Part shown: one piece after another, positions 6,771-14,773 of the stretch
How positions within the stretch are numbered: position 1 is the stretch's first letter
Layout: each line of letters opens with the position of its first letter
From: Parabacteroides sp. ZJ-118
Lineage (GTDB): Bacteria; Bacteroidota; Bacteroidia; Bacteroidales; Tannerellaceae
Reading direction: 5' to 3'
Assembly: GCF_011038785.1 (NCBI RefSeq)
Contig: NZ_JAAKDT010000029.1
Span: 1 to 43,715 of the forward strand
Length of the DNA stretch: 43,715 nucleotides
Translations under genes and position numbers: made by a program
The notes under the pieces: model-generated
What the model was told of the DNA's origin: nothing
The model's database searches: none
The model's input: the letters and a program-made list of their open reading frames with translations, nothing else

Positions 6771-7784
6771 TTATTTCCCCTTGCCTTCCTCCCGTTCGAG
6801 GAACTCCCGGATGTCTTCTTTCAACCATTGATAAAGATAAAGGTTCTTGTAGTCGCTGTTCTTTTTCAGCATCACGGACACACTGACTTGACTGTTCTCA
6901 TATCCCGTCAGCTCGTTGCGAAACTGTTCTCTGTGCCCCGCCAGGCGCTTTATCTCCTGCTCCCGTTCGCGGCGCAACGCCGTGCACACCGGGACGAGGA
7001 TTTTTAGTACCACACCATCCATGATGTGGTGCCCTTGGATGTAGAGGTAGGTCGTGTCCGGGGTCAGTCCCAGCCGTTCCAGCTCTGTTCCCAACCGCTC
7101 CACCCGCCCGACGTATTGCGGGAAACGGGCTCGCAGTCCGGACAACCTTGCCGACACCCTCTTTTGCATACCGTCCAGGCAGCGGTAAGGGTGGCGCAGG
7201 CTTATCTCCTGCAGGCGCACACACTCATTGAACGCGTGCATCGGAAAGGTATGCGTGTCATATTGGCAGTAGAACCAGACGTTCCACAGGAACAGCGGAT
7301 AGGCAATCTGCGAATAGCGCTTTAGGAAAGTCGGGAAGTCCAGGATATGCCGGTCGTTCAGCGTGGCCTGCACACAGACCTCATGCAGGCTGTCGGCAAA
7401 GCAGTGGAAGTTCTCGATGGCATAGCCGTAAGTCTGGAAGATGTAAGGATTCCTGTTTATCATATGCGACACCTTGGTGGCGCCTTGCAGCAGGAAGTCA
7501 TAGTCGCTGTCCACACACGCTATCAGGCTGCGCCCCAGCTCGGCGGTATTCAGCGTGTTCATCAGCACCATCTTCTTCCCTTTAGCCAGAGAGGTGGAGG
7601 ATGGGAGCATCACCTGGAAATAGCGTTCCTCGTTCTCGAACTCGGAGAGCAGTGTCCGCCAGAAAGCGATGTCGTCATAGCTCTCCACATACGCCACGAT
7701 GCGCCTGCGGGCCCTCTTCGGCGAAAGCTTGCGGGCGGCGTCCAGATAGGCGGAAGTCAAATTATGTCTCAAAGAAGTCGCCAT
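6771..7784 (-). CDS. DUF4435 (Toprim-like) protein, AriB-like effector of a PARIS-type pair
   Basis: A DUF4435 protein of 337 residues from ATG 7784. That start has GGAGGG six bases upstream. An earlier GTG at 7802 would overlap the ATPase stop as GTGA and add six residues. Toprim landmarks are present: VAYVESYDDIAFW with the motif-1 glutamate Glu34, GKK at 69-71, and LIACVDSDYDFLL with Asp92 and Asp94 as the DxD pair. In the PARIS system, AriB is a DUF4435 protein released by the AriA ATPase when a phage anti-restriction protein is sensed, and it then harms the host by cleaving tRNA. The same architecture here suggests abortive defence. The gene follows the ATPase without a gap, so they form one operon. 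The assignment to PARIS itself, rather than a related ATPase/Toprim pair, is not certain. Confidence 0.72.
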   Translation of the reverse strand: MATSLRHNLTSAYLDAARKLSPKRARRRIVAYVESYDDIAFWRTLLSEFENEERYFQVMLPSSTSLAKGKKMVLMNTLNTAELGRSLIACVDSDYDFLLQGATKVSHMINRNPYIFQTYGYAIENFHCFADSLHEVCVQATLNDRHILDFPTFLKRYSQIAYPLFLWNVWFYCQYDTHTFPMHAFNECVRLQEISLRHPYRCLDGMQKRVSARLSGLRARFPQYVGRVERLGTELERLGLTPDTTYLYIQGHHIMDGVVLKILVPVCTALRREREQEIKRLAGHREQFRNELTGYENSQVSVSVMLKKNSDYKNLYLYQWLKEDIREFLEREEGKGK

Positions 7785-7798
7785 AGTCATCCCTCCGG

Positions 7799-8644
7799 TC
7801 ACTTTACCGCCTTGTCACCCTCGCCTATGCCGGTTGAAATATCGCTGACCTCCGTCACGGCATCCAGCCAGCCCTCCATGATGACCGCCGGAGAATGCGT
7901 CGTAAGAACTAGCTGGACGTTCGGATTCAGGCTGCGTATCATGCCTATCAGCTTCTGCTGCCATTCGATGTGCAGGGAGGCTTCCGGCTCGTCCATGAAA
8001 AGGACGCAGTGCTCGCCGTCGCGCACCAGCACGGTCAGCAGGATGACCAGCATCTGTTTCTCGCCGGATGAGAGTTTATAGGAAGAAAGGCGTTCGCCGT
8101 CCTGGTAGAAAACGATGTCATTGCTCTTGCGGTCTATCTTCTTGCGGGTATAGCCGAAAAGCTCGTCCACGATATCCTGGAACTTCCGCTTGGAAGCGGA
8201 GAGCGAGGGAGCCTGCCTCCGTTGCTCCTCATCACCGCTGAGCAGCTCTATCATCCTGTTGCCGACATTCACCTGATAATCCAGGTAACGGCGTTGGAGC
8301 AGGTAGAGCTGCCAGTCCAGCTCCGACCTCACCTCCGGATCGGCCATGCGTGCCGTAAAGTCGCCCATAATGAGCGGACGGTCATAGCTGTGAATCACAT
8401 CGTAGGGGATGAAGGTAGCTTCCGGGTTATCAAAAAAGACATGTACCCCGTTCTTTTCACCGCTTTTCACCTCTCCGGAAGTCTGTTCCAGGTAGTTGAC
8501 CGACCGGTTCAGGATGGTGGTCTTCCCTACACCGTTGATGCCGGAAAGTATGTTGACGTCGGGGCGCAGGTCCCAGGCGATGTCGTACCGGTGCCACAGC
8601 CCGTGTATCTCGATACGCTTGATGTAATTGGCTTGTACTTCCAT
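7799..8644 (-). CDS. ABC/SMC-class AAA ATPase, AriA-like sensor of a PARIS-type pair
   Basis: A 281-residue ATPase of the AAA_21/OLD-like class. Walker A is GINGVGKTT (35-43), the ABC signature is LSSGEKQ (191-197), Walker B is VLFMDEP (214-220), and TTHSP with His250 is the switch histidine. There is a helical insertion between Walker A and the signature but no long coiled coil. It is shorter than the AriA proteins I know of, so it may be a compact form or a sister family. In PARIS and OLD-type systems such ATPases hold a Toprim partner inactive until triggered; the next gene encodes exactly such a partner (DUF4435). The ATG at 8644 lies 22 bp downstream of a -7 element (8667-8674). The pair stands between a variable island and the divergent ribosomal genes rplU-rpmA. 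Confidence 0.75.
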   Translation of the reverse strand: MEVQANYIKRIEIHGLWHRYDIAWDLRPDVNILSGINGVGKTTILNRSVNYLEQTSGEVKSGEKNGVHVFFDNPEATFIPYDVIHSYDRPLIMGDFTARMADPEVRSELDWQLYLLQRRYLDYQVNVGNRMIELLSGDEEQRRQAPSLSASKRKFQDIVDELFGYTRKKIDRKSNDIVFYQDGERLSSYKLSSGEKQMLVILLTVLVRDGEHCVLFMDEPEASLHIEWQQKLIGMIRSLNPNVQLVLTTHSPAVIMEGWLDAVTEVSDISTGIGEGDKAVK

Positions 8645-8859
8645 GTTCTTTTGCTTTTATCAAGAGCAAATATACACGACAATCTCCTATTTCCGCACCC
8701 ATAAGCTAAAAAATTCCACATCAAGTTCTTTTAGTTTTCGCGAAACTACTATCATACTATCCTAATTCCTCTTCAAGCGTTGATTTTTAACCTTTTGAGA
8801 TATGATAGAGGCGGTTTTTATCTATCATGTGTTTGGTTTGATGTTTTTTCTTTCCTTAT
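8645..8859. promoter_or_regulatory. Regulatory spacer before the ATPase/DUF4435 operon
   Basis: The minus-strand -7 element TATATTTG is at 8667-8674, without a clear -33 TTG. Further up lies a perfect 8-bp dyad, ATGATAGA (8802-8809) with TCTATCAT (8821-8828), around an 11-base loop. TATCAT-like copies also occur near 8749-8757. The repeated element could be an operator for either of the two divergent units. I see no gene in this stretch. Confidence 0.4.
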
Positions 8860-8862
8860 TTC

Positions 8863-8892
8863 TTGTCCTTTAAATGAAAAACGCTATCTTTG
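8863..8892 (+). promoter_or_regulatory. Promoter of rplU-rpmA
   Basis: TTG (8863-8865), a 19-bp spacer and TATCTTTG (8885-8892) make one of the best Bacteroidetes-type promoters in the window. It leaves a leader of about 80 bases before rplU. Confidence 0.8.
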
Positions 8893-8979
8893 CGGTCGAT
8901 TTTCCGCAGAGGGTAAACAAGTGGAGCCGGAGACGGAACCCACCCCCGGGACCTAACCTGTTTAAAAGATTTAAGACAG
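8893..8979 (+). promoter_or_regulatory. Structured leader of rplU
   Basis: The transcribed leader can fold. TAAACAAG (8914-8921) pairs with CCTGTTTA (8957-8964), allowing one G-U pair, and encloses a GC-rich interior with ACGGAACCCACCCCCGGG. Ribosomal protein operons often carry leaders bound by their own product; that L21 binds here is an inference. No transcription terminator is obvious inside it. Confidence 0.4.
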
Positions 8980-9297
8980 ATGTACGTAATCGTAGAAATT
9001 AACGGACAACAATTCAAGGCTGAGCAAGGCAAGAAATTGTTCGTTCATCACATTCAGAACGCGGAAAGCGGTGCTGTTGTGGAGTTTGACAAGGTGTTGT
9101 TAGTGGATAACAACGGTGAGGTGACAGTGGGTGTTCCTACTGTAGAGGGCGCGAAGGTAGTATGCGAGGTGTTATCTCCGCTGGTAAAAGGTGACAAGGT
9201 GCTGGTGTTCCACAAGAAGAGAAGAAAAGGGTACCGGAAATTGAACGGTCACCGTCAGCAGTTCACTGAGGTAAGTATTAAAGAAATTATTGCTTAA
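8980..9297 (+). CDS. rplU: 50S ribosomal protein L21
   Basis: A 105-residue protein of normal length that binds 23S rRNA in the large subunit. The start [17 protein letters not shown] and the C-terminal [14 protein letters not shown] segment with following FTEVSIKEI are diagnostic of L21. The gene has its own promoter at 8863-8892 and a structured leader, and is followed 22 bp later by rpmA, the standard bacterial pairing. Confidence 0.98.
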   Translation: MYVIVEINGQQFKAEQGKKLFVHHIQNAESGAVVEFDKVLLVDNNGEVTVGVPTVEGAKVVCEVLSPLVKGDKVLVFHKKRRKGYRKLNGHRQQFTEVSIKEIIA

Positions 9298-9319
9298 CGT
9301 TTAAAGGAGAAGAAAAGAA

Positions 9320-9586
9320 ATGGCACATAAGAAAGGTGTGGGTAGTTCTAAGAACGGCCGTGAATCACAAAGTAAAAGATTAGGTGTTAAGCTTTTTGGC
9401 GGTGAGGTCGCTAAAGCCGGCAACATCATCGTTCGTCAAAGAGGTACGGTGCATCATCCGGGCAAGAACGTAGGTATCGGCAAGGATCATACGTTGTATG
9501 CGTTGATAGATGGAGTCGTTACTTTCCATAAGGGAAAAGAGAACAGGTCGTTCGTTTCCGTAAAAGAGATTGTCGCTGAGGCGTAA
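9320..9586 (+). CDS. rpmA: 50S ribosomal protein L27
   Basis: An 88-residue protein near the peptidyl-transferase centre. It starts [16 protein letters not shown], without the cleavable N-terminal extension seen in Firmicutes, and contains the usual [20 protein letters not shown] and [14 protein letters not shown]. It is the second gene of the rplU operon and is followed by a strong terminator at 9614-9643. Confidence 0.98.
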   Translation: MAHKKGVGSSKNGRESQSKRLGVKLFGGEVAKAGNIIVRQRGTVHHPGKNVGIGKDHTLYALIDGVVTFHKGKENRSFVSVKEIVAEA

Positions 9587-9613
9587 GCTTCCGCGACCGA
9601 AAAATAAGGAGAA

Positions 9614-9643
9614 GGATATCCCGTTGCCGGGGTATCCTTTTTT
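9614..9643 (+). terminator. Rho-independent terminator after rpmA
   Basis: GGATATCCC (9614-9622) pairs with GGGGTATCC (9629-9637), with one bulge, around the loop GTTGC, and is followed by a run of six T. Confidence 0.85.
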
Positions 9644-9677
9644 ATTGCCGACGCGGATAAACGTTGTGAAGTAAATT

Positions 9678-9709
9678 TTGGAACATTTATAGATAAACTT
9701 ATAACTTTG
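9678..9709 (+). promoter_or_regulatory. Promoter of the purF-like gene
   Basis: TTG (9678-9680) and TAACTTTG (9702-9709) with a 21-bp spacer fit the Bacteroidetes consensus. The ATG follows 33 bp downstream. Confidence 0.7.
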
Positions 9710-9742
9710 CGATCTCAAACATAAATACAAACAGAAGAAACA

Positions 9743-11149
9743 ATGGGTGGCTTTTTCGGAACTATTTCTAATGGATCCTGTATCACGGATTTATTCTACG
9801 GTACGGACTACAATTCCCATCTGGGAACCCGCAGAGGCGGTATGGCTACGTACGATAAGGAGGAAGGATTCACGCGTTCAATCCACAATCTGGAGAATTC
9901 TTATTTCCGCACCAAGTTTGAGCCGGGGCTTCCTAAATTCAAGGGAAATGCCGGGGTCGGCATCATCAGCGATACGGATGCGCAGCCGATCGTTATCAAC
10001 TCTCACTTAGGAAAATTCGCGATCGTGACGGTGGCGAAGATCAATAACTTGGACGAATTGGAGAATGAGTTGTTGGCGGCGAATATGCACTTCTCGGAAT
10101 TGAGCTCGGGGAAAACGAATCAGACGGAGTTGGTCGCTTTGCTGATTACACAGGGCAAGGACTTCGTGGAGGGCATTGAGAATGTTTACAACAGGATAAA
10201 GGGCTCTTGCTCCCTGTTGCTCCTGACGGAGGATGGTATCATCGCCGCCCGCGATAAATGGGGGCGTACGCCGGTCGTGATCGGGAGGAAAGAGGGGGCT
10301 TACGCGGCGACCAGCGAGTCCAGCAGTCTTCCGAACCTGGATTATGAGATCGAGAGATTTATAGGCCCGGGCGAGATCGTCCGTTTGCGAGCCGATGGCG
10401 TGGAGCAGATGCGTAAACCGAATGAAGGGATGCAGATCTGCTCTTTTCTTTGGGTATATTATGGCTTCCCCGTCTCGTGCTATGAGGGCAAGAACGTGGA
10501 GGAGGTCCGCTTCATGAGCGGCTATAAGATGGGGCAGAAGGACGACTCGGTAGTGGACTGTGCCTGTGGCATTCCGGACTCCGGTGTGGGCATGGCCTTG
10601 GGATACGCGGAAGGGAAGGGGGTGCCTTACCACCGGGCGATCGCCAAGTACACGCCGACGTGGCCCCGTAGTTTCACCCCGGCCAACCAAGAGATACGTT
10701 CTTTGGTGGCCAAGATGAAATTGATACCGAACCGCGCGATGCTGGAGGGCAAACGTATCCTTTTCTGCGACGACTCGATCGTGCGCGGCACGCAGCTGCG
10801 CGATAACGTGAAGATCTTGTACGATTACGGCGCGCGCGAGGTCCATATGCGTATCGCTTGCCCTCCCTTGATTTACAGTTGTCCGTTTATCGGTTTCACC
10901 TCGTCCAAGAGCTCCCTGGAGCTGATAACCCGCCGGATTATCAAGGAGCTGGAGGGGGATGAGAATAAGAACCTGGATAAATACGCCACGACGGACTCTC
11001 CGGAATATAAGCGGATGGTCGGGATTATCGCCGGGCGTTTCGGGCTGACCTCCCTGAAGTTTAATACGCTGGAGACCCTGGTGGAGGCGATCGGCCTGCC
11101 CAAGTGTAAGGTTTGTACGCATTGCTTCGATGGTTCCAGCTGCTTTTGA
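9743..11149 (+). CDS. PurF-like amidophosphoribosyltransferase homologue lacking the N-terminal cysteine
   Basis: A 468-residue protein with the PurF two-domain layout. PurF makes phosphoribosylamine from PRPP and glutamine, the first step of purine synthesis. The phosphoribosyltransferase half has an intact PRPP loop, FCDDSIVRGTQ (340-350), and the PDSG motif at 277-280. The C-terminal CTHCFDG and cysteines in the CACG and CPPLIYSCP stretches recall the Fe-S ligands of Bacillus-type PurF. The N-terminal Ntn-hydrolase half has GTRRGGMATY, but the protein starts MGGFFGTIS where active PurF has Cys as the first residue after Met or propeptide. The nearest cysteine is residue 12. So glutaminase activity is probably absent, and the enzyme might use ammonia, another amidotransferase, or do something else. 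It has its own promoter and terminator. The start has no upstream alternative that would supply a Cys. Confidence 0.82.
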   Translation: MGGFFGTISNGSCITDLFYGTDYNSHLGTRRGGMATYDKEEGFTRSIHNLENSYFRTKFEPGLPKFKGNAGVGIISDTDAQPIVINSHLGKFAIVTVAKINNLDELENELLAANMHFSELSSGKTNQTELVALLITQGKDFVEGIENVYNRIKGSCSLLLLTEDGIIAARDKWGRTPVVIGRKEGAYAATSESSSLPNLDYEIERFIGPGEIVRLRADGVEQMRKPNEGMQICSFLWVYYGFPVSCYEGKNVEEVRFMSGYKMGQKDDSVVDCACGIPDSGVGMALGYAEGKGVPYHRAIAKYTPTWPRSFTPANQEIRSLVAKMKLIPNRAMLEGKRILFCDDSIVRGTQLRDNVKILYDYGAREVHMRIACPPLIYSCPFIGFTSSKSSLELITRRIIKELEGDENKNLDKYATTDSPEYKRMVGIIAGRFGLTSLKFNTLETLVEAIGLPKCKVCTHCFDGSSCF

Positions 11150-11177
11150 TGACATTTTTTTTGGCGAAACAGGAATA

Positions 11178-11205
11178 GCGAGACGATTTGTCTCGCCGTT
11201 TTTTT
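11178..11205 (+). terminator. Terminator after the purF-like gene
   Basis: Perfect stem GCGAGAC (11178-11184) with GTCTCGC (11190-11196), a five-base loop, then CG and seven T. Confidence 0.88.
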
Positions 11206-11256
11206 GCCATGTAACTTGCTTTGCCTACTTTTATGGCTGTTTTAAAAACGTGGGTT

Positions 11257-12486
11257 ATGACAGTTTTAGATAGATTCTTAAAATACGTCACGTTCGATAC
11301 CCGGTCGAGCGAGGAGACGGGGACGACTCCCAGTACGCCGGGACAACGTGTATTTGCCGAGGCTTTGGTGAAAGAGCTGGAAGCGATCGGACTGGAGGAG
11401 ATCTCCTTGGATGAGAACAGTTACGTGATGGCGACCCTGCCGGCTAATACGGACGGGGAAATCCCCGCGATCGGGTTTATCGCCCATTTGGATACGAGCC
11501 CGGACCTGTCGGGCAAGGACGTGCGGCCCCGCGTCGTGACGTATACGGGTGGGGATATCGTCCTGGACGCGGAGGCGGGCATCGTGCTCTCCCAGGCGAT
11601 GTTCCCGGAGCTTTCCGACTACAAGGGGCAGGAGATCGTCGTGACGGATGGCCGGACCTTGCTGGGCGCCGACGACAAGGCCGGAGTGGCCGCGATCGTC
11701 GCCGCCATGCGCTATCTGAGAGAGCATCCGCGGATCCGGCACGGCAAGGTCCGTATCGCCTTTACCCCGGATGAGGAGATCGGGCAGGGCGCCGATCATT
11801 TCGACGTGGAGAAATTCGGTTGTGATTGGGGCTATACGATCGACGGCGGGCAGATCGGCGAGCTGGAGTACGAGAACTTCAACGCCGCCGGCGCCAAGAT
11901 CAGCTTCAAGGGCTTGAACGTACACCCGGGATACGCCAAGGACAAGATGCGAAACGCGGCCTTGCGCGCGATCGAGTTCGCCTCCTGGCTGCCGGCCGGG
12001 CAGCGTCCGGAGCATACGGCCGGCTATGAGGGCTTCTTCCACCTGACCGGCATGACCGGCTCGGTCGAGGAGGCGACGCTCTCTTACATCATCCGCGACC
12101 ATGACCGGGAGCGGTTCGAGGAGAAGAAAGAGCTGCTTCGCACGCTGGTGGTCCGGATGAATGAGGCGTATCCCGGATGCGCGCGCCTGGAGCTCCGGGA
12201 TCAATATTACAACATGCGCGAGGTCGTGGAGCCGCGGAAGCGGATCGTCGACCTGGCGTTCGAGGCGATGACCGCCGTCGGGGTAACGCCGGTCGTGCGG
12301 CCGATCCGGGGCGGCACGGATGGCGCCCGCCTGTCGTTCATGGGGCTGCCTTGCCCGAACCTGTTCGCGGGCGGCCTGAATTTCCACGGGCGCTATGAGT
12401 TCTTGCCCGTCCGGTCGCTGGAGAAGAGTATGGAGACAATTATCAAAATCATAGAGCTATCGGCTCGTAAATCTTTAATGCAATAA
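11257..12486 (+). CDS. pepT: Peptidase T (tripeptide aminopeptidase, M20 family)
   Basis: A cytoplasmic di-zinc exopeptidase that removes the N-terminal residue of tripeptides. From ATG 11257 the protein has 409 residues, the family's usual size; the frame is open from a TTG at 11221, but [15 protein letters not shown] is the canonical PepT start. Metal ligands are visible: AHLDTSPD (His77, Asp79), LLGADDKAG (Asp139/140), TPDEEIGQG with the catalytic glutamate, and a later [19 protein letters not shown] block near the end with LNFHGRYEF carrying the last histidine. A terminator lies just upstream and gcvT starts 4 bp after the stop, so pepT and gcvT are co-transcribed. Confidence 0.95.
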   Translation: MTVLDRFLKYVTFDTRSSEETGTTPSTPGQRVFAEALVKELEAIGLEEISLDENSYVMATLPANTDGEIPAIGFIAHLDTSPDLSGKDVRPRVVTYTGGDIVLDAEAGIVLSQAMFPELSDYKGQEIVVTDGRTLLGADDKAGVAAIVAAMRYLREHPRIRHGKVRIAFTPDEEIGQGADHFDVEKFGCDWGYTIDGGQIGELEYENFNAAGAKISFKGLNVHPGYAKDKMRNAALRAIEFASWLPAGQRPEHTAGYEGFFHLTGMTGSVEEATLSYIIRDHDRERFEEKKELLRTLVVRMNEAYPGCARLELRDQYYNMREVVEPRKRIVDLAFEAMTAVGVTPVVRPIRGGTDGARLSFMGLPCPNLFAGGLNFHGRYEFLPVRSLEKSMETIIKIIELSARKSLMQ

Positions 12487-12490
12487 TTAC

Positions 12491-13579
12491 ATGAAAACAA
12501 CTCCGTTTACCGACGTGCATATCGCGTTGGGTGCAAAGATGCACGAATTCGCAGGTTTTAACATGCCTATCGAATACTCCGGAATTATCAAGGAACACAT
12601 GGCTGTCGTGAGGAGCGTAGGCGTGTTCGATGTTTCCCACATGGGTGAGTTTTGGGTAAAAGGCCCGAACGCTTTGGCTTTCATCCAGAGCGTGACCTCC
12701 AACGATGCCTCGGTCTTGCCGGTCGGCAAGGCCCAGTATACGTGCTTCCCGAACGACAAGGGCGGCATCGTGGACGACCTGTTGGTATACCATTACGAGC
12801 CGGAGAAGTATCTGCTGGTCGTGAACGCCGGCAATATCGACAAGGACTGGGAGTGGTGCGTGAGCCACAACACGGTGGGCGCCGAGCTGGAGAATGCCTC
12901 CGACCGCATAGCCCAATTGGCCGTCCAGGGGCCGAACGCGCAGGACGTGCTCCAGCGCCTTACGCCGGTCGACCTCTCCGCGATCCCTTACTACGCATTC
13001 ACGACGGGCGAGTTCGCCGGCTGTGAGCGCATGATTATCTCCAACACGGGGTATACCGGCGCGGGGGGCTTCGAGCTCTATTTCCGCCCGGACGATGCGC
13101 TGAAGATCTGGGACGCGATCTTCGAGGCCGGTAAGCCGGAAGGCATCAAGCCGGTCGGCCTAGGCGCACGCGACACGCTCCGGCTGGAGATGGGCTTCTG
13201 CCTGTATGGGAACGACCTGGACGATACGACCTCGCCGCTCGAGGCCGGACTGGGATGGATCACGAAGTTCACCGAGGGGAAGGACTTCCCGAGCCGCGCG
13301 GAACTGGAGCGCCAGAAGGAGAAGGGCGTGAGACGCAAGTTGTGCGCCTTCGAGCTGCGGGAAAAGGGAATCCCCCGCCGCGGCTACGAGATCGTCGACG
13401 GCGACGGGCACTACGTGATCGGGAAGGTTACCTCCGGTACGATATCGCCGGTATTGAAGCGGGGCATCGGCATGGGATACCTGAACCCCTCCTTCGCGAA
13501 AGTGGGCGAGGATATCTTTATCAAGGTGCGCGACAAGTACATGAGGGCGCGGCTGGTAAAGACGCCTTTCCGCAGATAA
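12491..13579 (+). CDS. gcvT: Glycine cleavage system T protein (aminomethyltransferase)
   Basis: A 362-residue tetrahydrofolate-dependent enzyme. It takes the aminomethyl group from lipoyl-GcvH, releases ammonia and forms 5,10-methylene-THF. Landmarks: [14 protein letters not shown] near 40, [16 protein letters not shown] with the catalytic aspartate near 97, [23 protein letters not shown], and the C-terminal barrel with GYLNPSFAK. It starts 4 bp after pepT and is the second gene of that unit. The other gcv genes are not in the window, which is common in Bacteroidales. Confidence 0.96.
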   Translation: MKTTPFTDVHIALGAKMHEFAGFNMPIEYSGIIKEHMAVVRSVGVFDVSHMGEFWVKGPNALAFIQSVTSNDASVLPVGKAQYTCFPNDKGGIVDDLLVYHYEPEKYLLVVNAGNIDKDWEWCVSHNTVGAELENASDRIAQLAVQGPNAQDVLQRLTPVDLSAIPYYAFTTGEFAGCERMIISNTGYTGAGGFELYFRPDDALKIWDAIFEAGKPEGIKPVGLGARDTLRLEMGFCLYGNDLDDTTSPLEAGLGWITKFTEGKDFPSRAELERQKEKGVRRKLCAFELREKGIPRRGYEIVDGDGHYVIGKVTSGTISPVLKRGIGMGYLNPSFAKVGEDIFIKVRDKYMRARLVKTPFRR

Positions 13580-13651
13580 GGGAGCGGGTGGCGCGGCGCG
13601 CGTCCGGCGGAAATCGTACCTTCGCGGGCGAAGAACTTAATACGATAGCAT

Positions 13652-14683
13652 ATGGATAAAGTACGTTTTGGTATAGTCGGCACCCATTTCATAAGTGACT
13701 GGGTCGTCGCCGGTGCCCGGCAGGACGAGCGTTTCGAGCCGGTGGCCGTATGTTCGAGGGCGCGGGAGACGGCGGAAGCCTTTGCCGCGAGGCATCAGAT
13801 TCCCTATACGTTTACCTCCCTGGAGGAGATGGCGAGAAGCCCGCTGATCGACGCCGTGTATATCGCCTCACCGAACTTCCTGCACGCCTCCCAGAGCATA
13901 CGCTGCATGCGCCATGGCAAGCATGTGCTCTGCGAGAAGCCCCTCGCCTCCAACGCATGCGAGGCGCGGGCGATGATCGAGGCCTCCCGTACCTACAAGG
14001 TCGCGCTGATGGAGGCGATGAAGCCCACGCTCACGCCGAATTTCCTCGCCGTGCGGGAGCACCTGGGGCGCGTGGGCACGGTCCGGCGTTATTTCTCCTG
14101 CTACTGCCAGTATTCCTCCCGTTACGACTCGTTCAAGGAGGGGATCGTGCTGAACGCCTTCAATCCGGAGCTCTCCAACGGGGCCTTGATGGACATCGGC
14201 GTCTATACGATCTATCCGATGGTCGTCTTGTTCGGACGTCCCAAGCGGATCGATGCCTCGGGCATCCTCCTCTCCTCGGGCGCGGACGGGCAGGGGGCCG
14301 TGAATTTCCAGTATGAGGGCATGAACGCCACGGTGCTTTACTCCAAGATCGCCAATTCCTCGTTGCCCACCGAGATACAGGGGGAGGCGGGGAACCTGAC
14401 CCTGGACCGGATCAACACCATCCGCAGGGTGACCTATTCCCCCCGCTTGGCCCCGGCGATGGGAAAAGGTCCGGAACCGGTACCGGAGGATATCAGTGCG
14501 GGCGCCGACAAGGATGAGTATTACTACGAGGTGGCCGAGTTTATCGACCTGGTGCTGTCCGGCCGGCGGGAGTCCGGGATCAACAGCCATGCGCACTCCC
14601 GGATCACGCTGGAGATCCTCGACGAGGTACGCCGTCAGCTGGGGATCGTGTATCCGGCGGATCGGAACCCCTTGCTCCTTTGA
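13652..14683 (+). CDS. Gfo/Idh/MocA-family NAD(P)-dependent oxidoreductase
   Basis: A 343-residue dehydrogenase with an N-terminal Rossmann fold and a C-terminal alpha/beta substrate domain. FGIVGTHFISDW near 6-17 is a variant dinucleotide motif; DAVYIASPNFLH and HGKHVLCEKPLASN carry the conserved EKP lysine-proline motif near 95. GALMDIGVY matches the GxxxDxGxH region, with Tyr where His is common. The family mostly acts on sugars, sugar nucleotides or inositols; the substrate cannot be told here. A weak TACCTTCG element precedes it in a GC-rich 72-bp gap after gcvT, so read-through from pepT-gcvT is possible. It converges with nadE. Confidence 0.88.
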   Translation: MDKVRFGIVGTHFISDWVVAGARQDERFEPVAVCSRARETAEAFAARHQIPYTFTSLEEMARSPLIDAVYIASPNFLHASQSIRCMRHGKHVLCEKPLASNACEARAMIEASRTYKVALMEAMKPTLTPNFLAVREHLGRVGTVRRYFSCYCQYSSRYDSFKEGIVLNAFNPELSNGALMDIGVYTIYPMVVLFGRPKRIDASGILLSSGADGQGAVNFQYEGMNATVLYSKIANSSLPTEIQGEAGNLTLDRINTIRRVTYSPRLAPAMGKGPEPVPEDISAGADKDEYYYEVAEFIDLVLSGRRESGINSHAHSRITLEILDEVRRQLGIVYPADRNPLLL

Positions 14684-14688
14684 GCCTC

Positions 14689-14770
14689 CCGAGGCCTCCG
14701 GAGGGATGGCTACGGCCGTCGCGAAGGTTTCCGAGGCCTCCGGAGCCCTCGCGGCAGGCGTAGGCCCTTT
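14689..14770. terminator. Convergent hairpin and 15-bp direct repeats between the oxidoreductase and nadE
   Basis: CCGAGGCCTCCGGAG occurs twice in direct orientation (14689-14703 and 14731-14745). A larger imperfect stem joins 14710-14726 with 14746-14762 (13 of 17 positions paired, starting TACG/CGTA). On the plus strand it is followed by CCCTTTTTC at 14765-14773. It probably stops transcription from the left, and perhaps from both sides. Confidence 0.5.
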
Positions 14771-14773
14771 TTC

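Noticed and set aside
10007-11155. 382-codon minus-strand frame opposite the purF-like gene
   Set aside because: The composition is typical of antisense reading of codon-biased DNA and it spans the end of the real gene into the terminator.
11278-12387. Long minus-strand open frame opposite pepT (369 codons)
   Set aside because: It is Arg/His/Asp-rich, has no recognisable motif, and lies fully opposite a clearly conserved gene in GC-rich DNA, where antisense frames stay open by codon bias.
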